A stretch of DNA of 64,000 bases from Alkalimonas sp. (GCF_020831925.1 NZ_JAFIFQ010000001.1:124001-188000), one strand, 5' to 3'; shown: positions 16,554-26,293, counted from the first letter of the stretch. Numbers and translations are program-made. The notes: generated by a model not told the origin, from the sequence alone.

Positions 16554-17489
16554 TTAGCGATACTTCTTTTTGGCGCGTTGTTGGCGTATTTTTTCGCGTT
16601 CGGCTTTCTCTTTGGCTTTTGCTGCGGCTTCCTGTTCTGCCTGCAGGCATTCCCCGGTAATCATATCCGGAGTTTCCAGGGTAAGCGGGCCTAATTGACC
16701 TGTGCGCAGATCGCCAATCAAAATGGTGCCGGCTTTTTGCAGATCGACCACACCCCCTTTGCGCATACAACCCCGTTTGGCTCCGATACAATCCATGAGT
16801 TCCAAGCCTTGTTGCGGTAATTCATCGAGTGCATAACGCTGTTGCAATGCTTCTGGGTAGTGTTCCAGTAAAAAATCCGCGGCAAAAAGTGCAATATCGG
16901 CGTAGTCAAATGCGGTATCTTTAATCGCACCGGTAATGGCCAGCCGGTAACCACAACTGGCTGGACTCAGTTTGGGCCAGAGAAAGCCAGGGGTGTCGGT
17001 GAGCACCACATTTTGTTCCAGCTTGATGCGTTGCTGACTTTTGGTCACACCAGCTTCGTTGCCGGTTTTAGCAATGGTGCGCCCAGCCAGAATATTGATA
17101 AAGGTCGACTTGCCGACATTAGGAATGCCCATGATCATGGCTCGGGCCCCCTTTAACGCCAGGTTCCGCTCAGGCAGTAGTTGCTCGCACAAATCCAGCA
17201 GGCGTTTAATGGCCTGAGGCTCTTGCTGGTTGGTGGGCAAGGCGCGGATGCCTCGCTCCTGCTCCAAGTGCTTAACCCAGAGATCGGTTCGACTTGGGTC
17301 GGCCAGATCGGCTTTGTTCAGAACCTTAATGCAAGGGGTATCTTTACGCAACTGGCTAACCAGAGGATTCTCACTGGAATAGGGAATGCGCGCATCCAGC
17401 ATTTCAATGATAATATCGACCTGAGGCATGACCTCGGCGATTTCTTTGCGGGCCTTATGCATATGGCCCGGGAACCAGTTAATCGACAT
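16554..17489 (-). CDS. rbgA: Ribosome biogenesis GTPase RbgA/YlqF
   Basis: A 311-residue circularly permuted GTPase that helps assemble the large ribosomal subunit. The motif order proves the permutation: G4 NKADLAD at about residue 58 comes before the P-loop GIPNVGKSTF at about 120 and G3 DTPGF at about 150. The N-terminus INWFPGHMHKA is diagnostic for the RbgA/YlqF branch. The C-terminal tail is rich in Lys, Arg and Glu (EKAEREKIRQQRAKKKYR), as expected for rRNA contact. ATG 17489 is the start. The flippase gene follows after 21 bases, an unusual neighbour for a housekeeping GTPase. Confidence 0.92.
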   Translation of the reverse strand: MSINWFPGHMHKARKEIAEVMPQVDIIIEMLDARIPYSSENPLVSQLRKDTPCIKVLNKADLADPSRTDLWVKHLEQERGIRALPTNQQEPQAIKRLLDLCEQLLPERNLALKGARAMIMGIPNVGKSTFINILAGRTIAKTGNEAGVTKSQQRIKLEQNVVLTDTPGFLWPKLSPASCGYRLAITGAIKDTAFDYADIALFAADFLLEHYPEALQQRYALDELPQQGLELMDCIGAKRGCMRKGGVVDLQKAGTILIGDLRTGQLGPLTLETPDMITGECLQAEQEAAAKAKEKAEREKIRQQRAKKKYR

Positions 17490-17594
17490 AGCAAGATGAG
17501 TTCACTAAGAGACAGGATGAGTCAGTATACTGGATATAGGCAGCGGGCAAAACCAGGCATGTCGTTGATAACTGCTGGAAAGACGCTTAAAAAC

Positions 17595-17894
17595 TTAGAA
17601 ATAAGAAAGTAGCGGGTAAAGCAAGGCGAAACTAGCCAGCAAAGGCAGGGTAAGGCCTGAGTTCATCAGATAAGGTTTCAGTCTAATCACGCCCCATTGC
17701 TCAAACAAAATGACAACTAAGCCAAGACTGAATAAAGGGACCAGCACCTGCATGGTGGCACTATTCAAAAGCTGCTGCAAACCAGGGAATAGCCAGCTAA
17801 TAATGGATTGCCCAACCGTTGTCATCAACAACAGCAATAACAATACAATGATTTGCCAAGCGGAAAATTGCGGTTGTGACTCTAGTGGCTCCAT
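17595..17894 (-). CDS. Small membrane protein of unknown function
   Basis: A 99-residue protein that I do not recognise. It has three hydrophobic segments: about residues 14-36 (IIVLLLLLLMTTVGQSIISW), 46-64 (MQVLVPLFSLGLVVILF) and 76-97, so it probably spans the inner membrane three times. The reading frame sits alone in a 550-base interval between csiV and rbgA on the same strand, with GGATGA before ATG 17894. Coding status is supported by frame length and hydrophobic pattern only. Confidence 0.6.
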   Translation of the reverse strand: MEPLESQPQFSAWQIIVLLLLLLMTTVGQSIISWLFPGLQQLLNSATMQVLVPLFSLGLVVILFEQWGVIRLKPYLMNSGLTLPLLASFALLYPLLSYF

Positions 17895-18040
17895 GCTTCA
17901 TCCAGTGTTACTTTAAAAAGTCCATTCATTCTAGAAGGCAAGAAAAAGTATTGTAAGACCAAAAATGTTTCGTTTTGTTACGCTGAGCAGGTTATCTTAA
18001 AGTAAATCAGTTGTCAATCAAGGAGCGCTTGATTTTTGAG

Positions 18041-19111
18041 CTATTGATCGACGTCTGTTGGCGGTTGATAACGACGAATTTGCAGAATCATGCCCAGTTT
18101 AGGGTGGTCGATGTAATGCATTTCACCGCTGATCACCCGACGGCTGAATTGTATGCGATGTGGTAACAAATGTTGCTCGGTGACTTTGTTGCTCAGCACG
18201 AAATCGGTATTCACAAAGAGGTAATGATCCAGATGCAACCGGATAAAGCCATCCAACTGCCACCATGGTTCGCCACTTTGCTGTTGATCCAGTAAACTCA
18301 AATCGATCAACAGGCTTTGCTCTTCACTATCCATAGTCTCTGTGGTGAGCGTTTGGTAACGCTGCTCAATGCGTTGCAGTAGATTCGGTTGCAGTAAACT
18401 GATTTGGCCAGGGCGTACTTCATTGCTTGCAGCTGAAGGATTGCGATCAAGCGATTGGGGCCTTAAATCCCTGCCAGCATACCAGCGACTGGGAATGCTG
18501 CGCCGATCTGTCACCGGGGCCTGACGATAGCCTGCATGCAGCAGTAGTTCCACATCACCCTGACGGCGCAGTCGCTGCACGATCTCGCCAAACTGTAATT
18601 CATTGGCAGCCAGTAAGTAGGGCACATTACGGTGGTGCAGCTTTCCGGATGGCGTCAGTGCCAACGCTCTTGGCATCGGCAGGGTATCGATGACCACTGG
18701 CGTGGCAAACAGGGCTTGTTGCCACAGTTTAGGTTGAGGTTCAAACACACAGAGTGCATCACGGTGTGGCCAGCTAAAGCGCGGTAGATAATCAGTCAGA
18801 TCCGGCTCGGCTTGCCGCTGGCTTGACTGCTGTTTGGTGCTTTGGCAGAGTTCCAGTTGAGTTAGTAACGGACGGATATCCGGCTGATAATAGGGCTTTA
18901 GCACATCAAAAAATCGCGCTGGTTTATCTGCTTTAGCGCTGCTATCAAAGGATTCAATCAGGCCGGCATCGGGCGTGCGCTGAAACAGAATAAATTCGAC
19001 TTCAAACCAACGATCACCACCAGCGACGCGCTCTGGTGCGATTTCAGTGGCAAGCAGCGGTTTTAGCAAACACAGGCTGGCGATGACGCTGACTAATCCG
19101 ATCCGTTTCAT
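18041..19111 (-). CDS. csiV: CsiV family periplasmic protein
   Basis: A 356-residue protein with a signal peptide (residues 1-21, MKRIGLVSVIASLCLLKPLLA). Right after it comes WFEVEFILFQR, the opening strand of the CsiV family. In Vibrio cholerae CsiV binds peptidoglycan and works with LpoA to activate penicillin-binding protein 1A. The long central part is divergent; the C-terminal YLFVNTDFVLSNK and ISGEMHYIDHPKLGMILQI (the family's end block, IDHPKxGxLIxI) support the call. Its start overlaps the mfd stop by 4 bases, an arrangement shared by related marine gammaproteobacteria as far as I recall. Membership is fairly sure; the role in this organism is inferred. Confidence 0.78.
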   Translation of the reverse strand: MKRIGLVSVIASLCLLKPLLATEIAPERVAGGDRWFEVEFILFQRTPDAGLIESFDSSAKADKPARFFDVLKPYYQPDIRPLLTQLELCQSTKQQSSQRQAEPDLTDYLPRFSWPHRDALCVFEPQPKLWQQALFATPVVIDTLPMPRALALTPSGKLHHRNVPYLLAANELQFGEIVQRLRRQGDVELLLHAGYRQAPVTDRRSIPSRWYAGRDLRPQSLDRNPSAASNEVRPGQISLLQPNLLQRIEQRYQTLTTETMDSEEQSLLIDLSLLDQQQSGEPWWQLDGFIRLHLDHYLFVNTDFVLSNKVTEQHLLPHRIQFSRRVISGEMHYIDHPKLGMILQIRRYQPPTDVDQ

Positions 19112-22100
19112 GCATGCTCCGTTTGATGACTGGCTCTGGCAAAGTTCGCCAGCAACTGCTGAATGTAGCTGAGTCTGGCCTGGCTATCGGTCAGCTCGCT
19201 GCTAAAGCGCAGTTTTTGACCACCTTCCAGTTTAAATTCGCGGCTTTTGGTTTGAATCAATTCGATAATGTAAGCCGGTGCTACTTGGGTTTGTTCCATA
19301 AACTCTACTATACCGCCTTTGGCGCTGGCTTCAATGCGTTTGATGCCAAGTGCCTGAGCTTGTAGTTTAAAGGTAGAGAGTGCTACCAGATTTTTGCTGG
19401 CATCCGGCAATAATCCGAAACGATCGATTAACTCGACCTGAACCTCATCCAGCTCCCGCTCACTTTTGGCAGACGCCAGCTTTTTATAAAACGATAAGCG
19501 CATGCTAACATCCGGAATGTAGTCTTCCGGCAAGAGGGCTGGGATACGCAGCTCGATTTCACTTTGCTGGCTGAGCAGCTGATCGAGCGATGGCTCTTTG
19601 CCGTTTTTGAGTGCCTCGACCGCTTGTTCCAGCATATCCATGTACAGGTTAAAACCAACCGATTCAATCTGACCGCTTTGTTCGCTGCCAAGTAGTTCAC
19701 CGGCTCCGCGGATTTCCAGATCGTGGGTAGCCAAGGTAAAGCCAGCACCCAAATCTTCCAAGCTGGCAATGGCATCCAGCCGCTTGACCGCATCCGGGGT
19801 TAAACGTTTGACCGGTGGGGTCAGCAGGTAGGTGTAAGCCTGATGATGCGAGCGGCCAACCCGGCCACGCAGCTGATGCAACTGCGCCAGGCCAAATTTA
19901 TCAGCCCGGTTGATGATCATGGTGTTGGCGGTTGGCACATCGATACCGGTTTCGACGATGGTGGAGCACAGTAGCAGATTAAAGCGCTGATGATAAAAGT
20001 CGGCCATGATGCGCTCTAAATCGCGTTCGCGCATCTGACCATGGGCAATGGCAATGCGTGCTTCGGGCAGTAAAGCCGCCAGCTCTTCGGCCATGTTTTC
20101 GATGGTAGCGACATCGTTGTGTAAAAAGTACACCTGGCCACCACGCATAATTTCCCGAAGCACGGCTTCGCGGATCAGGGTATCGTCAAATTCGCGTACA
20201 AAGGTCTTTACCGCCAGCCGTTTGGCCGGCGGCGTGGCAATAATGGACAGATCGCGCATGCCGGACAGCGACATATTTAAGGTGCGCGGAATAGGAGTAG
20301 CGGTCAGGGTTAAAATATCGATATTGGCCCGCAATGCTTTGATCTTATCTTTTTGTTTGACGCCAAAACGATGCTCTTCATCGACAATCAGCAGGCCCAG
20401 GTTGGCAAAACGGATGTCATCCTGCAGCAGTTTGTGGGTGCCGATCAATATATCTACTTTGCCATTGGCCGCATCGGCTAAGATCTCGGTCTGTTGTTTC
20501 GGGCTGATAAAACGGGAGATGACTTCCACCCGCACCGGCCAGTTGGCAAAGCGATCGCGGAAGTTCTCGTAATGCTGCTGAGCTAACAGCGTCGTGGGTA
20601 CCAAAATGGCCACCTGATGGCGGTCGTGCACGGCGACAAAGGCTGCTCGCATGGCCACTTCGGTTTTGCCAAAACCAACGTCACCGCAAACCAGCCGGTC
20701 CATGGCCTTGGCTTGCTGCATATCATTCAGCACGGCAGCGATGGCATCGACCTGATCGGCGGTTTCTTCAAACGGAAAGCTATCGGCAAAGGCGGCGTAC
20801 TCGGTTGCATCGAGCTGAAAGGCGTAGCCGGTTTGCAGTGCCCGCTGGGCATAGATATCCAGCAATTCTGCCGCCACATCGCGGACCTTTTCTGCCGCTT
20901 TTTTGCGGGCCCGCTCCCAGCTGTCGGTACCCAGCTTGTGCCAGGGAGCATGCTCGGGCTCGGAGCCACTGTAACGGCTCAGTAAATGCAAGGACGCAAC
21001 CGGCACATAGAGCTTGCTGCCCCCGGCATATTCGATGGTGACAAATTCAGCGCTGATACCACCAGCATCCAGCACCTGCAGGCCCTGATAACGGCCAATG
21101 CCGTGTTGCAGGTGCACCACCGGCTGGCCTGGGCTAAGCTCGGCCAGATTACGGATAATGGTATCGGCTGAGACTTGCTGGCTGCGCTTTTGCCGCCGGC
21201 GCTGGCTGATTTTCTGACCAAAGAGTTCGTTTTCACTAATCAGCGCCAGCGGCGTGGGCAGCTCAAGCAGAACGCCTTGTTCCAGCTGGCCCACCAGAAT
21301 GCCGAGATCCTGTTTGCTGCTAATAAAGGCATCCAGGCTATCAAACTGCGGCAAACTGATTTGGATGGTTTTAAGCAGTTGCAACAGGCTTTCACGCCGG
21401 CCTTCACTTTCCACACAAAACAGGGCCTGACCTTGCTGTTGTTTGATTTTTAATAAAAAGTCTTTCAGCAATTGCAGCGGCTGTTTCTGTTGATGTGCAA
21501 TGCTGAGGTCCGGCAGCAACTGGCAAGGGGCATTGTCGGTACCTGCTTTGGCTGGCAGATAGGCAGGTGTTAACTTAATTCGACCAAAGCGTTTCAGCTG
21601 GCTAAACAGCTGATCGACCGGCTGATACAGCTGCTCCGGTGGTAGCAGTGGCCGCAGCGGATCGACGCCTCTGTCGTGGTAGCGTTTACCCAGTTCGCGC
21701 CAGAATTTATCTGCGCTGTGCTGCAAGTCACCAAGCAGCAGGCACACTGTGTTTGCTGGCAGGTAATCGAACAAAGTCGCGGTGGCTTCACTAAACAGTG
21801 GAAAGTAATACTCAATACCAGCCGGGAACACGCCTTTGCTGACTTGCTGGTACAGCGATTCGGGCTCGGTACGGGCGGTAAACTGCTGGCGGTAGTGGCT
21901 GCGAAAACGTTCAATGGCGACCTGATCGGTTGGGAACTCGTGCGCTGGTAACAGCTCAATCTGGTTGACTTTGTCTAAGGTGCGCTGGCTGTCCGGATCA
22001 AACAGCCGGATGCCATCGATTTCATCGTCAAAAAAATCGATGCGATACGGCAAAGCACTGCCCATCGGGTAGAGATCCAACAGGGAGCCACGGGCGGAAA

Positions 22101-22596
22101 ACTCGCCATGCTCCATCACTTGCTCTACTGCCCGGTAGCCAACGGCGGTCAGTTGTTGCTTTAATTGCACCAAATCCAGTTGCTGGCCGGTTTGCACCAA
22201 CAGGCTGTGCTGGTTCAAATAGGCCGGGCTGCAGACCCGCAGCAACAAGGTACTGATCGGCACAATCACCATGGCCTGTTGTTGACGTGGTAACTGGTAC
22301 AGAGTGCGTAGCCGCTGCGAAATAATGTCCTGATGCGGCGAGAACACATCGTAGGGCAGTGTTTCCCAGTCTGGTAAGCTGAGCAGCGTTAGTTCCGGGC
22401 CAGCAAAGACCTTTAGTTCTTGTTCCAGCCGCAGTGCTGTCGGGGTATCCGGCACCACCAGCAGGTAAACGCCTGGCTGTTGCTGCGCTTGTTCGCTGAT
22501 AAGTAACGGCAGGCCAGCACCAAGCAGCTGGCCCCAGTGGATTAGATCGCCCGCTTTTTTAACCGCTGGCAACGACTTCAGAATGGAGGTGATCAT
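19108..22596 (-). CDS. mfd: Transcription-repair coupling factor Mfd
   Basis: A 1162-residue ATP-driven translocase that removes stalled RNA polymerase at lesions and recruits UvrA. Domain order fits E. coli Mfd (1148 residues): a UvrB-like N-terminal part (residues 1-about 330), an RNA-polymerase-interacting domain with GQPVVHLQHGIGRYQGLQ at about 480, helicase motif I CGDVGFGKTEVAMRAAF at about 635, motif II VDEEHRFGVKQKDK at about 737, motif III TLTATPIPRTL, motif VI HQLRGRVGRSHHQAY, then the C-terminal TRCF domain. Start ATG 22596. It sits 18 bases after the agmatine deiminase gene, with csiV overlapping its end. Confidence 0.97.
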   Translation of the reverse strand: MITSILKSLPAVKKAGDLIHWGQLLGAGLPLLISEQAQQQPGVYLLVVPDTPTALRLEQELKVFAGPELTLLSLPDWETLPYDVFSPHQDIISQRLRTLYQLPRQQQAMVIVPISTLLLRVCSPAYLNQHSLLVQTGQQLDLVQLKQQLTAVGYRAVEQVMEHGEFSARGSLLDLYPMGSALPYRIDFFDDEIDGIRLFDPDSQRTLDKVNQIELLPAHEFPTDQVAIERFRSHYRQQFTARTEPESLYQQVSKGVFPAGIEYYFPLFSEATATLFDYLPANTVCLLLGDLQHSADKFWRELGKRYHDRGVDPLRPLLPPEQLYQPVDQLFSQLKRFGRIKLTPAYLPAKAGTDNAPCQLLPDLSIAHQQKQPLQLLKDFLLKIKQQQGQALFCVESEGRRESLLQLLKTIQISLPQFDSLDAFISSKQDLGILVGQLEQGVLLELPTPLALISENELFGQKISQRRRQKRSQQVSADTIIRNLAELSPGQPVVHLQHGIGRYQGLQVLDAGGISAEFVTIEYAGGSKLYVPVASLHLLSRYSGSEPEHAPWHKLGTDSWERARKKAAEKVRDVAAELLDIYAQRALQTGYAFQLDATEYAAFADSFPFEETADQVDAIAAVLNDMQQAKAMDRLVCGDVGFGKTEVAMRAAFVAVHDRHQVAILVPTTLLAQQHYENFRDRFANWPVRVEVISRFISPKQQTEILADAANGKVDILIGTHKLLQDDIRFANLGLLIVDEEHRFGVKQKDKIKALRANIDILTLTATPIPRTLNMSLSGMRDLSIIATPPAKRLAVKTFVREFDDTLIREAVLREIMRGGQVYFLHNDVATIENMAEELAALLPEARIAIAHGQMRERDLERIMADFYHQRFNLLLCSTIVETGIDVPTANTMIINRADKFGLAQLHQLRGRVGRSHHQAYTYLLTPPVKRLTPDAVKRLDAIASLEDLGAGFTLATHDLEIRGAGELLGSEQSGQIESVGFNLYMDMLEQAVEALKNGKEPSLDQLLSQQSEIELRIPALLPEDYIPDVSMRLSFYKKLASAKSERELDEVQVELIDRFGLLPDASKNLVALSTFKLQAQALGIKRIEASAKGGIVEFMEQTQVAPAYIIELIQTKSREFKLEGGQKLRFSSELTDSQARLSYIQQLLANFARASHQTEHA

Positions 22597-22614
22597 GAAG
22601 GTGACATTCGTCTC

Positions 22615-23667
22615 TTAGGGTTGAGTGGTTTTCAGCACACCGGCAGGGAGCTGCATGCTGACGCAATGCAGGCTGCCATATTGGTGGATCAGCGGCAGGC
22701 AATGCACGCCTATCACCTGATGATTCGGATAAGCACGCTGAATTTGTGCCAGCGCCACTGTATCCTGGCTGTCGTGGTAGGTCGGTACCAGCACGGCATC
22801 ATTTAAAATGAGGTAGTTGGCGTAGCTGGCAGGCAGGCGCTCACCATCGGCACTGAACTTGGCGGCAGGCCAGGGCAGTGGGATCAGATGGTAGGGTTTG
22901 CCATCCAGGGTTTTTAAATCAGTCAGCTCTAACGCCATGGCTTGCAGCTCACGAAAATGTTCGTCTTTCGGATCGTCGCAGCTGACATAGACCAGCGTAT
23001 CATTCGGAGCAAAGCGCACCAGGGTGTCAATGTGGGCGTCGGTATCATCGCCGGCCAGATAACCATGCTGCAGCCACAGCACCCGTTGCATGCCCAGGTG
23101 CTGGCGCAGTTGCTGTTCAATCTCTGCCTGACTGAGATCAGGGTTGCGGTTTGGATTCAGCAGACACTTTTTGGTCACCAGCAGGCTGCCTTTGCCATCG
23201 GATTCAATGCCACCGCCCTCCAGCACCAGCTCAATTTTACGTTTGGGGATATCGGCAATGCAATCGGCCTGAAACAGCTGTTGATTGATGTCGTTATCAA
23301 GATTGGCGTCGAATTTGTCGCCCCAGGCGGTAAAGGTAAAATCCAGCAGACAGGGGTTGCCGTCTTTATCCAGCACGGTAATAGGACCGTGATCACGGGC
23401 CCAGGTGTCGTTGCAGGGAGCCTGCACCAGGTGAATGCGTCCGGCAGGCAGCTGCAACTCGGCGATGATGGCTTCTACCTGTTGTTGTACTTTGGCATCG
23501 TGACAGATGATCACGAGCTGTTGGCGGCTGGCAATTTCTTTCAGCAGCTGACGATACACTTGTTCAACCTGGACCAGCATGGGTTCCCAGTCGGTGGCGG
23601 CGTGTGGCCAGGTCAGCATTATGGCATCTTGTTTGGCCCATTCAGCCGGTAGTGAATAATTGGACAC
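22615..23667 (-). CDS. aguA: Agmatine deiminase
   Basis: A 350-residue member of the agmatine deiminase branch of the guanidino-modifying fold; it converts agmatine to N-carbamoylputrescine plus ammonia on the way to putrescine. Family features in order: AEWAKQDAIMLTWPH (N-terminus), DTWARDHGPI, LVLEGGGIESDGKGSLLVT, DDTDAHIDTLVRF and a nucleophilic Cys near residue 335 in GSLHCVSMQLP. Start codon is GTG 23667 with GGAAAG upstream. The usual partner aguB (N-carbamoylputrescine amidohydrolase) is not next to it; it lies between a PilZ gene and mfd at short distance. Confidence 0.93.
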   Translation of the reverse strand: MSNYSLPAEWAKQDAIMLTWPHAATDWEPMLVQVEQVYRQLLKEIASRQQLVIICHDAKVQQQVEAIIAELQLPAGRIHLVQAPCNDTWARDHGPITVLDKDGNPCLLDFTFTAWGDKFDANLDNDINQQLFQADCIADIPKRKIELVLEGGGIESDGKGSLLVTKKCLLNPNRNPDLSQAEIEQQLRQHLGMQRVLWLQHGYLAGDDTDAHIDTLVRFAPNDTLVYVSCDDPKDEHFRELQAMALELTDLKTLDGKPYHLIPLPWPAAKFSADGERLPASYANYLILNDAVLVPTYHDSQDTVALAQIQRAYPNHQVIGVHCLPLIHQYGSLHCVSMQLPAGVLKTTQP

Positions 23668-23691
23668 CTTGATTCTTTCCTTTATTTGAGA

Positions 23692-24297
23692 CTAGTAACT
23701 TGCGTCGCGTTGTTCTTTTTTCAGTTTTAGTTGCCGGGTTTGCTCGTGCAGGCTGGCCCGCACAATCAATTCCTGATCCAGTTCGCGGATATGGCGGTAC
23801 ACCACATCTACTTGGCAGTCGCCGCTATCTGCCATTGGTCTGGACTCCAGCACCTGGCCCAAACAAAACACCGCGCCTTCACCGTGTGCCAGAAATACTT
23901 TCAGCTGCAGCCATTCCCCCTCTGGCAAAGCTTGTTTGCTGCGCAGGCAGAGGCCGGATCCACCATAACTGATGGTGTGGTAACGATGTTCGGCTTGATC
24001 CTGCTGCTGCAAAATATAATGCATCATCATGTCGACTTTCTTTGCCAACTGCTGCAGGTAGCGGCTGAGTTCGTCGGCCGCATCGCCTAAGCGGGACAGA
24101 TTACGGATCGAGCTGCTGTTTAGTTGCACCATTTCACTGGCCAGACGGAAGGGCTCTGGCATCAGTTCCAGAAAGTCGTCTTCGGTCAGGGCATCGCCAT
24201 CGCCGCTATAGGGCTGGGCATTGATGGCAATGCTGTGCTCTATCTGAAAATAATCGGCAAAGTCTTCTTTAAGCCTGGCTAATTGTGCTGGTTCCAT
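23692..24297 (-). CDS. PilZ domain protein with degenerate cyclic-di-GMP motif
   Basis: A 201-residue protein from ATG 24297 (a GTG at 24354 would add 19 residues, but I see no ribosome site before it). The C-terminal half has the PilZ shape: TISYGGSGLCL, EGEWLQLKVFL, FCLGQVLESR and a final RHIRELDQELIVRASLHEQ helix-like end. In the canonical motif [DN]xSxxG the first residue is replaced by Thr here, and I find no RxxxR pair before it, so cyclic-di-GMP binding is doubtful. The N-terminal 80 residues are probably helical and may be a partner or dimer domain. It heads the run PilZ - aguA - mfd - csiV and is divergent from lolC. Confidence 0.75.
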   Translation of the reverse strand: MEPAQLARLKEDFADYFQIEHSIAINAQPYSGDGDALTEDDFLELMPEPFRLASEMVQLNSSSIRNLSRLGDAADELSRYLQQLAKKVDMMMHYILQQQDQAEHRYHTISYGGSGLCLRSKQALPEGEWLQLKVFLAHGEGAVFCLGQVLESRPMADSGDCQVDVVYRHIRELDQELIVRASLHEQTRQLKLKKEQRDASY

Positions 24298-24399
24298 GCG
24301 GTCGCCTGTTTTGCGGATGCTGAACAAGGATTTGTCTGCTACTATGTCGCTCACTTTACCACTTTACGACGAAATTGTCCTGAAGATCCGATACCGTCT

Positions 24400-25617
24400 A
24401 TGCAGCTACCAGTAAGCTTGTGGATCGGCCTGCGTTACAGCCAGAGCCGCAAAGGAAATGCGATTATATCGTTCATGACGTTGTTTTCCATCGCCGGGAT
24501 TTTCCTTGGTGTGATGGCGTTGACGCTTGTCAGCTCGGTCATGAATGGTTTTGAAGCCGAATTAAAAAAGCGCATCTTAGGTGTATTGCCACACTTGATT
24601 GTGCAGCCGGTGGCGCAGACGCCAGCCAACTGGCAAAGCGAGCTGCCAGGGCGTTACCCCGGTATTGTTCAGATCAGTCCTTTTATTCAGGCCGAAGCCC
24701 TGGCGCAATCGCCAAGGCAATTGATGCCGGTGCAGCTGCAGGGCGTGGATGTACAGCAGTTGCCGGAATTTATGGCACAAAGTCTGGTGCGGGGCCAGTG
24801 GCAACAGCTGGAGCTGCAACGTTTTCCGATTGTGCTTGGGCGTCAGCTGGCCGATGAGTTGGAAGTAGGGCTGGGGGACTCCTTGCGCTTATCGCTGGCG
24901 CAGGGCGGTAGTTACACGCCGCTTGGCTGGATGCCACGGCAACGTCTGTTCCAGGTAGTGGGGGTGCTGGAAACTGGCTCAGAACTGGATCAGGTGTTGG
25001 CGGTGGTCAAGCTGGAAGAGTTACAACGGCTGGTGCAACAGCCGGGCAGTGGCAGCGCTGAGTCTGTGCAATGGCGTATTCAGTTGCAGGATCCCTTTGT
25101 AGCGCCAGCGATGGGGAACCGATTGGTCCGTGATGGTTATTTCCCCGAGGTACAGGATTGGCGGCAAAGTCATGGCAAGCTGTTTGCTGCGGTGGCGATG
25201 GAAAAAGCCATGATGTGGCTGATGCTGCTGCTGATTGTCGCTGTGGCTGCCTTTAATATCGTCTCGGCTTTGGTGATGATGGTGACGGAGAAACAAGCGG
25301 AAGTGGCCATTTTAAAAACCCAGGGTATGCAGAATCATCAGCTCTTTACCATCTTTGCGGTGCAAGGCATGAGCAATGGTGTGATTGGCGCTGTACTGGG
25401 TGCCATTGCCGGTATTTTGCTTAGTGGCTCGGTCAATGCCTTGCTGGCGATTGTTGGCTTGCAAATTGCCGGCGGTGTTGAGCTGCCGGTGCTGATCAAA
25501 GGCTCACAAATTCTTATGATTGTCTGCAGTGCCTTGCTGCTGACCTTTCTGGCCGTGCTTTATCCGGCCTGGCGGGCAGTGCAGATCCAACCCGCGGAAG
25601 TGTTGCGTGATGAATAA
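24400..25617 (+). CDS. lolC: Lipoprotein-releasing permease LolC
   Basis: A 405-residue inner-membrane subunit of the LolCDE complex, which extracts outer-membrane lipoproteins and passes them to LolA. An N-terminal membrane helix ([20 protein letters not shown]), a large periplasmic domain (about residues 45-270) and three C-terminal helices match the FtsX/MacB-type fold; [19 protein letters not shown] after the first helix is the LolC/E signature. The frame is open back to 24283, but the conserved start [15 protein letters not shown] is ATG 24400. It overlaps lolD by 8 bases. As the first of the two permeases it is named LolC; LolC versus LolE is assigned by order. Confidence 0.92.
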   Translation: MQLPVSLWIGLRYSQSRKGNAIISFMTLFSIAGIFLGVMALTLVSSVMNGFEAELKKRILGVLPHLIVQPVAQTPANWQSELPGRYPGIVQISPFIQAEALAQSPRQLMPVQLQGVDVQQLPEFMAQSLVRGQWQQLELQRFPIVLGRQLADELEVGLGDSLRLSLAQGGSYTPLGWMPRQRLFQVVGVLETGSELDQVLAVVKLEELQRLVQQPGSGSAESVQWRIQLQDPFVAPAMGNRLVRDGYFPEVQDWRQSHGKLFAAVAMEKAMMWLMLLLIVAVAAFNIVSALVMMVTEKQAEVAILKTQGMQNHQLFTIFAVQGMSNGVIGAVLGAIAGILLSGSVNALLAIVGLQIAGGVELPVLIKGSQILMIVCSALLLTFLAVLYPAWRAVQIQPAEVLRDE

Positions 25618-26293
25618 GCTGTTAGAAGGCCAGCAACTGGTCAAAGCATTTCGGGATGGTGCCTATCAAACGCCAGTGCTCAATGGGGTGGATATTGAGC
25701 TCGAAGCTGGCGCTATGGTGGCCATTGTCGGTAGTTCTGGCTCGGGCAAAAGTACCTTATTGCATTTGCTGGGTACGCTGGAGCAGCCTGATAGTGGCCG
25801 TTTGCTGCTGCTGGGCCAGGATGTGGCCAAAGCCTCCGAGCGCGATAAAGCCCGGCTTCGGAATCAGCACCTGGGTTTTATTTATCAGTTCCACCATTTG
25901 CTGATGGATTTCACCGCGCTGGAAAATGTCGCCATGCCGCTGCGTATTCGCGGCGAGTCGGAAGCTGTGGCCGGGCAAGCTGCTCAGGCCATGCTGGAGC
26001 GGGTTGGCTTATCGCATCGGGTAACGCACCGCCCTTCCGAGCTCAGCGGCGGTGAGCGTCAGCGGGTCGCTATTGCGCGGGCGCTGGTCGCCAAGCCAGC
26101 GCTGGTGCTGGCCGATGAGCCGACCGGCAATCTGGATCATCATACCGCCGAGTCGATTTATGCGTTATTGCGTGAGCTGAATCAGCAACTTGGCACCAGT
26201 TTTGTCATCGTGACGCACGATCAGCAGCTGGCCGCTAAATGCGACCGCTTTTACCGGATGCAGGATGGCCTGCTGGAGCAGCCCGATGCCTAG
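25610..26293 (+). CDS. lolD: Lipoprotein-releasing ATPase LolD
   Basis: A 227-residue ABC ATPase that powers LolCDE. Walker [11 protein letters not shown] at about residue 42, Q-loop near [20 protein letters not shown] (the FHHLLxxFTALENV block is typical of LolD), signature [15 protein letters not shown], Walker [13 protein letters not shown] and switch His in [11 protein letters not shown] 25610 is inside the end of lolC; an in-frame GTG at 25607 precedes it. It overlaps lolE by 8 bases. Confidence 0.95.
   Translation: MNKLLEGQQLVKAFRDGAYQTPVLNGVDIELEAGAMVAIVGSSGSGKSTLLHLLGTLEQPDSGRLLLLGQDVAKASERDKARLRNQHLGFIYQFHHLLMDFTALENVAMPLRIRGESEAVAGQAAQAMLERVGLSHRVTHRPSELSGGERQRVAIARALVAKPALVLADEPTGNLDHHTAESIYALLRELNQQLGTSFVIVTHDQQLAAKCDRFYRMQDGLLEQPDA

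Noticed and set aside
18017-18038. Hairpin ATCAAG-GAGCG-CTTGAT followed by T on the plus strand
   Set aside because: No plus-strand gene ends there and the T run is on the wrong side for csiV, which ends at 18041 on the minus strand.
24283-24399. Longer N-terminus for LolC
   Set aside because: The added 39 residues are Cys- and Phe-rich, overlap the start of the divergent PilZ gene and are absent from the family; ATG 24400 starts the conserved sequence.
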